This document shows positions 18,666 to 27,747 of a stretch of DNA of 64,000 nt, in pieces. This stretch comes from UBA9926 sp018645765. GTDB taxonomy: Bacteria; Pseudomonadota; Gammaproteobacteria; Pseudomonadales; Azotimanducaceae. The position numbers and the translations under genes were made by a program. The stretch is taken from positions 434,001 through 498,000 of the forward strand of contig CASIBO010000001.1 in NCBI GenBank assembly GCA_949372755.1, given 5' to 3'. Within the stretch, counting starts at the first letter, position 1; each line of letters opens with the position of its first letter. Under the pieces are notes generated by a model. The model was not told the origin of the DNA. It saw only the letters and a list, made by a program, of their open reading frames with translations, and searched no databases.

Positions 18666-19853
18666 ATGATGAGCCCAACCCAACAACTTAAGATTCCGGC
18701 CAGCTACATCCGCGGCGGCACCAGCAAAGGGGTTTTCTTTAGTCTCACGGATCTGCCCGATGCGGCGAAGGCGCCTGGCCCCTACCGAGATGCCTTGCTG
18801 CTGCGCGTGATTGGTAGTCCGGATCCTTATGGGAAGCAGACCGATGGCATGGGGGGCGCGACCTCAAGCACCAGCAAAACAGTGATCGTCTCAAAAAGCG
18901 CTGAACCGGACCACGATGTCGACTATCTTTTCGGCCAGGTATCGATCGACCAGGCTTTTGTCGATTGGAGCGGCAACTGCGGCAATCTGTCGGCTGCCGT
19001 TGGCGGCTTCGCCGTTACCCAAGGCTTAGTCGATTCCGAAAAAGTGCCCGAAAATGGCATTGCTGTGATCAGAATTTTTCAAGCCAACATTAGCAAAACC
19101 ATCATCGCCCACGTGCCCATGGTCAATGGCCAAGTGGTCGAGTTGGGAGACTTCGAGCTCGATGGGGTCACATTTGCCGCAGCGGAAGTCCAACTCGATT
19201 TTATGGACCCCGCTGATGACGGCGAAGGCGCCATGTTTCCAACCGGGGCCTTGGTAGACGCGTTAGACGTGCCGGGCATTGGTACGTTTCAAGCTACGAT
19301 GATCAATGCAGGCATCCCAACCATCTTCTTGAACGCACGTGACCTCGGTTTTACCGGTTGCGAGTTACAAGACGACATTAATAACGACGAGGCGCTACTC
19401 ACGAAATTTGAAACGATTCGAGCTTATGGCGCCATTAAAATGGGGCTGATTAGCGCGCCGTCAGAAGCCGCGGCACGGCAGCACACGCCCAAAATCGCAA
19501 TCGTGGGGCCCGCCGCCGCTTATACCGCCTCCAGCGGAAAAGTCATTGAGACCACGGAAATCGATTTAGTTGTCCGCGCACTATCGATGGGCAAACTGCA
19601 CCACGCCATGATGGGCACAGCGGCGGTCGCGATCGGCTCGGCTGCCGCGATACCAGGCACTTTGGTCAACCTCGCAGCCGGTGGCGGTGAGCGCGCATCG
19701 GTACGCTTTGGCCACCCCTCAGGGACTCTACGGGTGGGCGCAGAAGCGATCGCAACGAACGGCGAATGGACCATCCGAAAGGCCGGCATGAGCCGAAGTG
19801 CGCGCACACTGATGGAGGGTTGGATTCGCGTGCCAGCACCCAATTTAACGTGA
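18666..19853 (+). CDS. prpF: 2-methylaconitate cis-trans isomerase
   Basis: PrpF isomerises trans-2-methylaconitate made by AcnD to the cis isomer used by the second dehydration step. The 395-residue protein has the diaminopimelate-epimerase-like fold with YIRGGTSKGVFF, the DGMGGATSSTSK motif, SGNCGNLSAAVG and a C-terminal VRFGHPSGTLRVG. These are conserved PrpF signatures. The frame is open upstream into acnD, but ATGATG at 18666 preceded by AGAGAG matches the family N-terminus. It is co-transcribed with acnD. Confidence 0.95.
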   Translation: MMSPTQQLKIPASYIRGGTSKGVFFSLTDLPDAAKAPGPYRDALLLRVIGSPDPYGKQTDGMGGATSSTSKTVIVSKSAEPDHDVDYLFGQVSIDQAFVDWSGNCGNLSAAVGGFAVTQGLVDSEKVPENGIAVIRIFQANISKTIIAHVPMVNGQVVELGDFELDGVTFAAAEVQLDFMDPADDGEGAMFPTGALVDALDVPGIGTFQATMINAGIPTIFLNARDLGFTGCELQDDINNDEALLTKFETIRAYGAIKMGLISAPSEAAARQHTPKIAIVGPAAAYTASSGKVIETTEIDLVVRALSMGKLHHAMMGTAAVAIGSAAAIPGTLVNLAAGGGERASVRFGHPSGTLRVGAEAIATNGEWTIRKAGMSRSARTLMEGWIRVPAPNLT

Positions 19854-19994
19854 TCCCCTAAGCATCCTGGCCCGTGCAGCACGGCAATCTATGCTCAATC
19901 GATCTAACCGGTAATCGGCCTCGGTGCCTGTGCTCTGGGCGGTCCCGATTCTGCGCGGCTTAAGGGCCGAGACCCGAACCGATAAGAACAGCGA

Positions 19995-20960
19995 TTAAGC
20001 CTCTTGAATCCGTGACAGCAAGCGTGCAACGATCATTTCACCGTGGGTATTTTGCAGAAAATGCCCCGCATCCTGAATCGGATCAAAAGATGCTTTCATC
20101 CGCGTGGCCCATGTTCGACCCCAGCTTTCCGTAAAGACCTCGTCCTGACAGCCCCAAATAAAATGCGTGGGCAAGGGTCCATCGAGCAAGGTGCGATAAT
20201 GAAGGGCTTGCGCGGCAGCATTACCATTGTCAAAACTGTCGAGCGGGATCGATCTCGGGAAACGACGATAGCCATTAAAGGCCTCATCTGGCAGACCCCT
20301 GTAAGGCGCGGAGAAACCTTGATAGAGCCGCTCGGCCGCTCCTGACAAAGCGGGTGGTTCACCACTCGATAGCGCTGGAAAAATCACATTAGGGCCCGCA
20401 AGCCCGGCACTCAGCACCAAAAGCAAACCCACATCCGGGCACTGCAAATCAAACCGCCCACCGGGATGCCAAGCTTTGTTCCAATTCCGAATGCCATCCG
20501 AATACGCATACCCTTCATGATGCAACCAAGTATTCATGATACAAAGTCGTTCGAACCGCGCTGGCATCATGGCCGCCTGTGCAAGGCCAATCGGCCCACC
20601 CCAATCCTGACAAACCAAGGTAACGTGCTGCAAATCCAGCGCCCGAATGAGGCTGCTCAAAACTTCGGTGTGCCGAGCAATCGTGTACCAATGGATATCC
20701 GTCGGTTTATCGGACCGTCCAAAGCCGAGATGATCCGGCGCAATGCAGCGATAACCCGCAGCGACCAGCGGCGGAATCATGTCTCGGTAAAGGTAACTCC
20801 AGGTCGGCATTCCATGCATGAGCAACATGACAGGCCCGTCCCGTGGCCCTTCATCCAAGTAGTGCAGCCTTAAATCTTGCCATTGATGATAGTTGGGCAG
20901 ATATTGAAAATCCGCCAAGTCTTCAAAGTTAGACTCTGGCGTTCTAATAAAATCAGTCAT
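19995..20960 (-). CDS. Haloalkane dehalogenase (alpha/beta hydrolase)
   Basis: This 321-residue alpha/beta hydrolase fits subfamily HLD-I. It has oxyanion-loop HGMPTWSYLYRD (about 49-60), nucleophile elbow CQDWGG with Asp119 followed by the halide-binding Trp120, probable acid Asp273 (WGCQDE) and base His300 (AGHFLQ). An Asp-Trp pair at the nucleophile is diagnostic of haloalkane dehalogenases, in contrast to Ser in esterases. It hydrolyses carbon-halogen bonds of alkyl halides to alcohols. The physiological substrate is unknown. It lies convergent to prpF and near a Rieske oxygenase, suggesting a catabolic role. Confidence 0.88.
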   Translation of the reverse strand: MTDFIRTPESNFEDLADFQYLPNYHQWQDLRLHYLDEGPRDGPVMLLMHGMPTWSYLYRDMIPPLVAAGYRCIAPDHLGFGRSDKPTDIHWYTIARHTEVLSSLIRALDLQHVTLVCQDWGGPIGLAQAAMMPARFERLCIMNTWLHHEGYAYSDGIRNWNKAWHPGGRFDLQCPDVGLLLVLSAGLAGPNVIFPALSSGEPPALSGAAERLYQGFSAPYRGLPDEAFNGYRRFPRSIPLDSFDNGNAAAQALHYRTLLDGPLPTHFIWGCQDEVFTESWGRTWATRMKASFDPIQDAGHFLQNTHGEMIVARLLSRIQEA

Positions 20961-21031
20961 CTTTGCTAAACCTCGTCCTTGTGGTCAAAGGGCCTCAAAC
21001 AACAGACCCAGTCCAAGATCGATTTAAAACA

Positions 21032-22363
21032 TCAAGACGATGCCATGAGCTTACGATCCAGTTCTGCGTGGAAATGCTGAATGCGCACCTCGTCCTCATT
21101 TAAAAAAACGGTATTAAACCCCTTAGACTGCATGCCTTGCTGAACCTGCCCCAACAACTCGACATCTTGGTCAATGGTATCGGTCATGGTTTTTTCACCC
21201 AAAATTACGGCTTGGTATCCAAAAACATCCCGCACGGGCCGGTCACTTGGCTGATCAAAGGCGCCCTCTCGGCTTGCCGGACCGAGCACGGCTTTATGGC
21301 CAGCGCTAGCAGATGCCTGTGGAAACCGAACCAAACTTATTTTATCAAACTCGCACTGATTGGGATCGATCGCATGGGGCCTGGGTCTTAAAATCCAGCA
21401 ATGCTCTGGTGTAAAAGACAACACCGTATTGGGAAATAAATTGTACTGCCAGACATCTGACAACTGATCAGACGTAAACCGCTCGTAGGGCATTCCCCGC
21501 TCAGCTCCGATCAAGCGTTTTTGGTCTTGGATCGCACCACGCACATCGAGCACACGACCGTTGAAATCTTTGGGATCCAAATCAAGGCTCGTAAGCTGCT
21601 GCGATTGGATATCGGTTGGCACCTCTGGCACACCAAATTTCTGATTCACCGTGCCACCCGGCACCTCAACCCCAGTATGTCCGCCTTCGAACAAACGCAC
21701 GAGATCATTATGACAATCCACCATTCGTTTGTGCTGCGGATGCAGGTAATCAACGTGGTACAACTCCGAAAAATTATCAACCACTGCTTTCCAGTTACAA
21801 TCGAGATGAACAGTCTGATCTTCGACCAGCGTCATACCCCCAAAATCGTAAGGCTCGAGAATCGACGCAACCGGGCCCAGAAAGGTCAACAACGGCTCAG
21901 GCTGCTCGCCCAGATGCACAAAGACAAAACCGTTCCAAACGTCGAGCGCCACAGGCTTTAAGTTTCGATCCGCGCAGCGGGGGTCTTCGGCAAACTTATC
22001 AACCAAGGGGACCCCCTTGAGCGTGCCATCTAAATCATAGGTCCAAGCATGATAGGGACATCGAAAGTGTGCGGCATTCCCGTTTTCGGCGCCGACCAGC
22101 AAATTGCCTCGATGTTGGCAGACATTATAAAAGCCGTGAAGCTGACCTTGCTGATCTCGACTGATTAAGATTTGTTCGGAGCCAATTTCGAATACGAAGA
22201 AATCCCCTGGATTTTGAACGTCACGAATGAGGCCTGCCATCAGCCAACTGTTGGACCAAATGGCTCGGGATTCAGCCGCCATCGTATCTGCGCTGAGATA
22301 ACGTGCCTTATTGAAAGATTGGTGGCTTCTTATGCCGTCGGTCTCGATAATCGTGAGTGTCAT
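21032..22363 (-). CDS. Rieske non-heme iron oxygenase, large subunit
   Basis: This 443-residue ring-hydroxylating oxygenase alpha subunit has a Rieske [2Fe-2S] site, CQHRGN (C-x-H) and CPYHAW (C-x2-H), about residues 75-100. A catalytic domain follows with the mononuclear iron motif DNFSELYHVDYLHP. No beta subunit, ferredoxin or reductase gene is adjacent. The frame runs up to 22501, but the ATG at 22363 with AAAGGA eight bases upstream fits the family N-terminus. The substrate is not recognised; homologues act on aromatics, quaternary amines and sterols. It lies in a cluster with a dehalogenase and three 2-oxoglutarate oxygenases. Confidence 0.88.
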   Translation of the reverse strand: MTLTIIETDGIRSHQSFNKARYLSADTMAAESRAIWSNSWLMAGLIRDVQNPGDFFVFEIGSEQILISRDQQGQLHGFYNVCQHRGNLLVGAENGNAAHFRCPYHAWTYDLDGTLKGVPLVDKFAEDPRCADRNLKPVALDVWNGFVFVHLGEQPEPLLTFLGPVASILEPYDFGGMTLVEDQTVHLDCNWKAVVDNFSELYHVDYLHPQHKRMVDCHNDLVRLFEGGHTGVEVPGGTVNQKFGVPEVPTDIQSQQLTSLDLDPKDFNGRVLDVRGAIQDQKRLIGAERGMPYERFTSDQLSDVWQYNLFPNTVLSFTPEHCWILRPRPHAIDPNQCEFDKISLVRFPQASASAGHKAVLGPASREGAFDQPSDRPVRDVFGYQAVILGEKTMTDTIDQDVELLGQVQQGMQSKGFNTVFLNEDEVRIQHFHAELDRKLMASS

Positions 22364-22580
22364 GTCAATGTCCTTTGGGCTCTTCTCACAGAATAAGCGC
22401 AGGCGCCTAACGGAAACAAGCCTTACGATGCAATGTGGAAAAGTCATCTTAAAGCGGCGTAACCTCAGGGATATCGACTCTGAGAACCAGCCTCCTGCCA
22501 CTTAACACCCGCGCTGAACTAAACCCGCGGCTCTGGTATGCTCAGCAACAGAACACCCCATAAAACGCGCTCAACCCTCA

Positions 22581-23561
22581 TTGATGATGACGATGAATAT
22601 GCTTAAAACTGCAACCAACACTTTAGTGCCTACCCTAGACTTAGCGAATGCCGAGGCGACTGGAGAGGGCCTGGCGGCCTTAGATGAAGCGTGCCGAAAT
22701 CACGGCTTTTTCTTGCTTCAAAATCATGGCTTGGATCGTGCGATCGAGGCAATGTGGCAGGCTTCAGAAGATTTTTTTAAGCAACCCCAAGCGAGCAAAC
22801 GCGCCCTTAAGCGGACCGAATCCAGTCCTTTGGGCTACTTCGATCAAGAAATGACCAAACGTCAACGCGACCTCAAAGAGGTCTTTGATTTTATGCGGCC
22901 TTCCGCCTCAGGTAGAAATCTGAATCAGTGGCCAGATGACGAAGCTTTCAAACAAACGCTGTCTGATTTTTTCGAGGCCGCCTCAAGCGTTGCTCATCGA
23001 ACCTTGGCGCTGGTTTACCAAGCGCTGGCGGCCGACCCGAGCGACGCATTGCCCATGGGCGATCCCGCAACCAGCACGGTCCGACTTAATTTTTATCCCA
23101 CCCAGGACCCCTTACCCGCTAACGAACGCGCGCAAGCCGGCGTCCTAGGCAATATGGCGCTGCACCATCATACCGATCCAGGCATTCTGACCTTGCTACT
23201 GCAAGACTTAACAGGCGGGTTACAAACCCTGACTCAGGATCAGCACTGGATCGATGTACCACCTCAAGCCGGCACTATTGTTGTAAACCTTGGGGATGCC
23301 ATGCAGGTTTGGAGTAACGATGCTTACCGTGCGGCGATTCATCGAGTGACGCCGCGCGACCGTTCTGCCCGGTATAGCACCCCCTATTTTTATAACCCGA
23401 AATCAGATGCTGTCCTGGCACCCATTACCCACTTAACCCAAGACCCGCCCCATTTTCGGCCCTTTACTTGGCGCGAGTACATTAGGGGCCGTGTGGATGA
23501 TAACTTTACCGATTTAGGCGTGGATGACATTCAGATCGATCGATTTAGGATTGCCGTCTGA
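22581..23561 (+). CDS. 2-oxoglutarate/Fe(II) oxygenase, isopenicillin-N-synthase-like
   Basis: This 326-residue protein has an N-terminal DIOX_N region (DEACRNHGFFLLQNHGLD) and the C-terminal double-stranded beta-helix 2OG-FeII_Oxy domain. The iron triad is HHTDPG (His-x-Asp) and AIHRVTP (distal His), and the 2-oxoglutarate-binding Arg-x-Ser is in ARYSTPYF. Such enzymes hydroxylate or desaturate small molecules with O2 and 2-oxoglutarate; the substrate is unknown. Several ATGs crowd the start (22581, 22584, 22590, 22596) with no clear ribosome site, so the exact N-terminus is uncertain. It is divergent from the Rieske gene. Confidence 0.88.
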   Translation: MMMTMNMLKTATNTLVPTLDLANAEATGEGLAALDEACRNHGFFLLQNHGLDRAIEAMWQASEDFFKQPQASKRALKRTESSPLGYFDQEMTKRQRDLKEVFDFMRPSASGRNLNQWPDDEAFKQTLSDFFEAASSVAHRTLALVYQALAADPSDALPMGDPATSTVRLNFYPTQDPLPANERAQAGVLGNMALHHHTDPGILTLLLQDLTGGLQTLTQDQHWIDVPPQAGTIVVNLGDAMQVWSNDAYRAAIHRVTPRDRSARYSTPYFYNPKSDAVLAPITHLTQDPPHFRPFTWREYIRGRVDDNFTDLGVDDIQIDRFRIAV

Positions 23562-23742
23562 AAGCCAAGCCTTAATGCTTGAGCGTATCAATTTTGAAAC
23601 GCGATTCATTTAGCGTCGTGAGCCTGAGCCGTATCTTACCCAGATCGTTTCGCTCTTATGACCTTTGATCCAGTCGAGCGGCTTTAACATCATGACGGCG
23701 TAAGCCGCATGAGGTAAAACGCTTTTTAAGGAGCGCAAACCG

Positions 23743-24819
23743 ATGAAAGATACCTCGGAAACCAAAGCACTTTACAACACCATGGCGATCGACATCGCAG
23801 GCAAGCTCAACGCCGTCCGAAAAATCGTTCACAGCGAACAAAAAACACGCCCGCCCCAGATGGACGCGCTCTTTCCAGCCTATAATCGGGTTCCGGTTGG
23901 GGTGGCGCGAGAATACGAAATCATGGGGCATCGAGCCGTTTCCGAGGCATTGGACGCGCTTGCGGAACAGCACGCCGTTCAGTTTGAGCATCTCGCGACA
24001 ACTCTTGGCACGGTGATCCATGGGATTGACTTAAAGCAGCCACTCAGTCCAGAGATCATTGCCCTGATCCGGCAAACGCTGCTAGAACGGAAAGTGATTT
24101 TCTTTCGAGGCCAGGATCTGTCGGAAGACCAGCAGGTTGCCTTTGGTCGGTGTTTCGGCGAACTCGATGCCTTCCCCTTCGGAAAACCCGGCAAGAACCC
24201 CTACATCCTTGAAATTTTACACAACGCCTACAGCCCCGGCACAGAGAACAGCTGGCACACCGATGTCACGTGGATGGAGTGCCCATCGCTCGGCTCAATT
24301 GCCCAATGCACCCAGGTCCCACCCTATGGCGGCGATACCCTGTTTGCGGACAGTCACGCCGCCTATCTGGGGTTGCCGACCCATCTTCAGGCGCAAATCC
24401 GAGACCTCTCCGGCATGAATGACTATCGGATCTTTTTAAATCGTGGCGGCGGTGGCATGCCTGAAGATTTGATCAAAGAAATTAAAGCGCGGATTCCTTT
24501 TGGGGTTGCGCACCCTTTAGTACGAACCCATCCAGAAACCCAGAAGCCCAGCCTTTACCTGCATGGCGGGTTCCTTCGTCAGGACGCGCTCTTTAACCAC
24601 ACAACCGGCACCCCGTTGCCCGCCGCAGACAGCCTAGCGCTGGTCGCTGAGCTCCTCAAACAGCACACCCGCCCTGAATATCAATGCCGGTTCCAATGGA
24701 CACCTGGCGCAATTGCCTTCTGGGACAACCGCGCGGTGCAGCACTATGCCGCAAGCGATTATTATCCCCACGAACGACGCCTTCGTCGGGTGACGGTTAG
24801 CGGCTGTAAACCTTATTAA
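23743..24819 (+). CDS. TauD/TfdA-family dioxygenase with N-terminal extension
   Basis: This is a 358-residue 2-oxoglutarate-dependent dioxygenase. The TauD fold starts near residue 80 (LATTLGTVIHGIDL) and carries the iron ligands WHTDVTW (HxD) and VQHYAASDYY (distal His), with the 2OG-binding Arg in RRLRRVTVSG. About 80 N-terminal residues (KDTSETKALYNTMAIDIAG..) precede the fold and are not part of ordinary TauD proteins. They are real, because AAGGAG lies at correct distance from the ATG at 23743. The substrate is likely a sulfonate, sulfate ester or aryloxyacid-like compound by family, but unproven. It converges with another TauD paralogue. Confidence 0.87.
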   Translation: MKDTSETKALYNTMAIDIAGKLNAVRKIVHSEQKTRPPQMDALFPAYNRVPVGVAREYEIMGHRAVSEALDALAEQHAVQFEHLATTLGTVIHGIDLKQPLSPEIIALIRQTLLERKVIFFRGQDLSEDQQVAFGRCFGELDAFPFGKPGKNPYILEILHNAYSPGTENSWHTDVTWMECPSLGSIAQCTQVPPYGGDTLFADSHAAYLGLPTHLQAQIRDLSGMNDYRIFLNRGGGGMPEDLIKEIKARIPFGVAHPLVRTHPETQKPSLYLHGGFLRQDALFNHTTGTPLPAADSLALVAELLKQHTRPEYQCRFQWTPGAIAFWDNRAVQHYAASDYYPHERRLRRVTVSGCKPY

Positions 24820-24849
24820 CCGTGCACCAGGCTTGGGCCTTCCGCTAGC

Positions 24850-25680
24850 TTAACCCGCGATCGTAATTCGATGCAGCAGACGGTCAAAGCCCGCGTAGCC
24901 CCCAGTTGCCGCGTGCAACACGCAGCGGTTATCCCAAAGGGTCAGCATACCGGCGGACCATTGATGCCGATAAATAAACTCAGCTTGGGTCTGGTGCGCA
25001 AAGAGCTGCATGAGCAGCGCGCGGGCCTCGGCCTCCGCAAGACCCTCAATCCCAATGGTGTAACCTGGATTCACAAACAGCGCCGTCCGGCCACTTTCAG
25101 GGTGCGCCTTGACCATAGGATGAATTTGGGTTTTCAGGGCCTCATCAGAGTACCGAATCGCCATTGAGCGACCGACATCCTGCGCCCCATAGAGCCCATC
25201 TGGTGCATAGCCGTTGCGAGCAGAATGAATGCCATTGTGATCAGCGATCAAAGCCTTCAGGTCCTCGGGCAAGGCGTCCCACGCCGCGTATTGATCCGCA
25301 AAGAGGGTATCCCCGCCCTGGGGCGGGATCACTTGGCCATGGAGCAACGTCGCGGTCGGCGGTTTGGCTAAAAAGCTCCAGTCTGAATGCCAGCTCTCCG
25401 CAAACAATGGCGTTGTTTCAAGCGCGTCTCGGCGAACTTCAGCAATGTGGGGGTGACCCGCAATACTGTCAAAAAAGGGATCATCGCCAAACTCACCGAA
25501 GGCCTTGGCGAATCGTTCTAAGTCCTTCAATGCCAGGAACTGACCCGGAAATCCGAGCACCTGATGTTGCACCCAAACCGCCCGCAACTCACTGATCAAG
25601 TCATCGGTTAGCGATTGCTTCAAGTCAATATCGGTGATTAGGGCCCCACAGCCAGAGGGTGATTGCGGCGTAATGATCAT
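24850..25680 (-). CDS. TauD/TfdA-family dioxygenase
   Basis: This 276-residue protein is a compact TauD-type oxygenase. It has SGCGALITDIDLKQSL at the start, iron ligands WHSDWSF (HxD) and CVLHAATGGY (distal His), GGDTLFADQYAAW, and the 2OG-binding Arg region RLLHRITIAG at the very C-terminus. The longest frame begins with a GTG at 25713, but the ATG at 25680 with AAGGG upstream matches the family N-terminus. It is only distantly similar to the convergent paralogue 30 bp away, so the pair did not arise by recent duplication (judged by eye). Confidence 0.88.
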   Translation of the reverse strand: MIITPQSPSGCGALITDIDLKQSLTDDLISELRAVWVQHQVLGFPGQFLALKDLERFAKAFGEFGDDPFFDSIAGHPHIAEVRRDALETTPLFAESWHSDWSFLAKPPTATLLHGQVIPPQGGDTLFADQYAAWDALPEDLKALIADHNGIHSARNGYAPDGLYGAQDVGRSMAIRYSDEALKTQIHPMVKAHPESGRTALFVNPGYTIGIEGLAEAEARALLMQLFAHQTQAEFIYRHQWSAGMLTLWDNRCVLHAATGGYAGFDRLLHRITIAG

Positions 25681-25889
25681 GACAAACCCTTCGTTGATTT
25701 TTTTAACGGTCACCCAAAATGGGCCAAAAGCAAGCAGGCCACCCAGGCCGCCGTTTGGTTTCGACTATGCGACCGATAAGGCTTTATCGCAAGCCGCGCC
25801 GGGGCCGCCCCATCATTTTAAACCGCGCCATGTCGCAAAGCGCCCATTTCAGGGTGGCCTATATTTGTGCAAAACCCAGCTTGACCCGG

Positions 25890-26705
25890 CTAATAGTCGG
25901 TCTTGATCTTTGAATTAAACGGCAGTGAAAACTGGTAGGCCAAATTGTCTGCAAGCGCGGCATCAACGGTATCAAGGCCATAGCGCACATAACTCGGATC
26001 CTGATACGTGTAAGTCCCAAACAAACGGTCCCAGCACGATAAAATATTACCGTAATTGGTGTTTGTCCACGGGCGCACATCATGATGATGGAACTTATGC
26101 ATATTGGGCGTCACGAAGAGCAAACCGAGCATTCGATCAAGCCTTGGCGGCAAGGCAATGTTGGCATGGGTAAAGTAAGCGAAAAACGGCGTAATGATTC
26201 GATACAGCACATACCAATGCGGCGCTATACCAAACACCATGATCACGCAAAAAATCAAACTTTCTCGGACCAACATATCACCCGGGTGATGCCGGGTACC
26301 CGTACTCGCATCGACCTGAGTATCACTATGGTGTACCAAATGCAGCTTCCAAAGCCACTTATTACGGTGCAAGCAAACGTGAATAAAATATTGACCAAAA
26401 AAATCCAACACAATCAGTGCCAGCAACATCTCAACCCACACGGGTAAGGTGACCAGGTTTAGCACGCCATACCCGTAGTCCTCTATCCGAATGACTTCGA
26501 AAGCGAGGTAAGCCAAAGCGATCGTCACGACACCGGTGGTCAGGATAAAAACCAGGTTTCGGGTCACATGCTTAAATTTCTGACCCTTAAACTCAAACAA
26601 CGGTATGAATGCTTCGAGCACAATTGCGAACGCCAAGCACAGGCAAACAAAGCCAATCCGATCTGCACTGGTGACCGTGTCGAGAAAGCTAATAAATAAT
26701 TCCAT
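25890..26705 (-). CDS. Sterol desaturase / fatty acid hydroxylase family membrane protein
   Basis: This 271-residue integral membrane di-iron enzyme has four or more hydrophobic helices. The eight-histidine pattern is visible in three blocks: HVCLHRNKWLWKLHLVHHS, TRHHPGD..H.. and HKFHHHD. Family members hydroxylate or desaturate lipids, sterols or carotenoids at the membrane. The substrate is not identifiable. A divergent TetR regulator starts 93 bp away and is the natural candidate for its control. Confidence 0.88.
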   Translation of the reverse strand: MELFISFLDTVTSADRIGFVCLCLAFAIVLEAFIPLFEFKGQKFKHVTRNLVFILTTGVVTIALAYLAFEVIRIEDYGYGVLNLVTLPVWVEMLLALIVLDFFGQYFIHVCLHRNKWLWKLHLVHHSDTQVDASTGTRHHPGDMLVRESLIFCVIMVFGIAPHWYVLYRIITPFFAYFTHANIALPPRLDRMLGLLFVTPNMHKFHHHDVRPWTNTNYGNILSCWDRLFGTYTYQDPSYVRYGLDTVDAALADNLAYQFSLPFNSKIKTDY

Positions 26706-26797
26706 CGCTGAAGTTTAATCAATATCGCCGGTCGGACAAAGGCCTTGAGATCGAATCAATTAATGCCAGCGTCAATGAGTTGCGCTAAACTTTTCCT

Positions 26798-27478
26798 ATG
26801 ACCCGCTCGAAAATCAAAGACGCGCCCAAAATGAGTCGCCGGGAGGCAACCCAAACCGCGATCATGCGCAGTGTTGAGTGCCTGGCCGCCGAGAACGGGC
26901 TCGAAAACATTTCAATTCGGGACATCCTGGCACGCGCCGGGCAAAAAAACGAATCCGCGCTGCAATACCATTTTAAGAATTTGTCGGGTCTGCTCGCTGC
27001 TATCAGACGCGCCCGCGCGCAAGAGGTCGCGGCGCGCCGTCAGCAGTATCTTGAAGTCTTGTTAGACAAATCACCCAAGCTTAATCTTCGGCAAATTTGC
27101 AGTGTGATGGTCATGCCCGCATTTGATCTTGCTAAAACAGCACCAGGGTTCAAGACCTATATACAAGCTTTTGGACACGAGTTAATGGGTGCCGATCGCG
27201 AACTCGTTGAAGCCCATACCCGGGCGCTTGGAGACAGCGCATTCGAAACGGGGGTTTTGTTGCAAAAAGCCTTGCCCCACTTAGACCGCGTCACCTACCA
27301 CACGCGGGTGGAACATGCCTTTCGCTTCGTCTCCGCTGCAATGAATCAACATGCCCAGCAGCCTCGCGCTTTCAAAGGCAAGTCTGCCGAAATTTTTGTT
27401 CAAAATTTGATTGATGCGTTGGAAGGGCTTTTAAAGGCGCCTGTGTCAGCAGAAACCCGCGCCGCATCCGAGAAGTAA
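26798..27478 (+). CDS. TetR/AcrR-family transcriptional regulator
   Basis: This 226-residue protein has an N-terminal TetR HTH (ENISIRDILARAGQKNESALQYHFKNLSGLL, about residues 33-63) and a helical ligand-binding C-terminal domain. TetR proteins usually repress a neighbour and are released by a small ligand, often the pathway substrate. The divergent sterol-desaturase-family gene is the closest candidate target. The ribosome site is weak. No perfect palindromic operator was recognised by eye in the 93-bp spacer. Confidence 0.87.
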   Translation: MTRSKIKDAPKMSRREATQTAIMRSVECLAAENGLENISIRDILARAGQKNESALQYHFKNLSGLLAAIRRARAQEVAARRQQYLEVLLDKSPKLNLRQICSVMVMPAFDLAKTAPGFKTYIQAFGHELMGADRELVEAHTRALGDSAFETGVLLQKALPHLDRVTYHTRVEHAFRFVSAAMNQHAQQPRAFKGKSAEIFVQNLIDALEGLLKAPVSAETRAASEK

Positions 27479-27747
27479 CGGCTTGGCAGGCCTTTCAAAG
27501 GCCCAAAAAGATTGGCGACCCTCAGCCCGAGATTGGCAAAGCAAAGCTTTCAGCCATCGCATTCCCCAAGCTCCTATCGCTTGCGGCAAGACGCAGCACT
27601 CGTTTTCTTGGTAACGTCGTCGATTCCGGTCTTGATGACAGTGCACCCAATGCATTGCCCCAAACCCCTATACGGTAATGCGTTCACGGGTAACGGTTCG
27701 CTCAACCCGCTGGCGCCGGACCCGGTTTGCCAAACCCAAGCGCCCCA

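Noticed and set aside
27485..27510. GGCCTTTCAAAGGCC palindrome after the TetR gene as terminator or operator
   Set aside because: The loop is too tight for a normal terminator and no T-run follows; an operator at a 3' end is unlikely.
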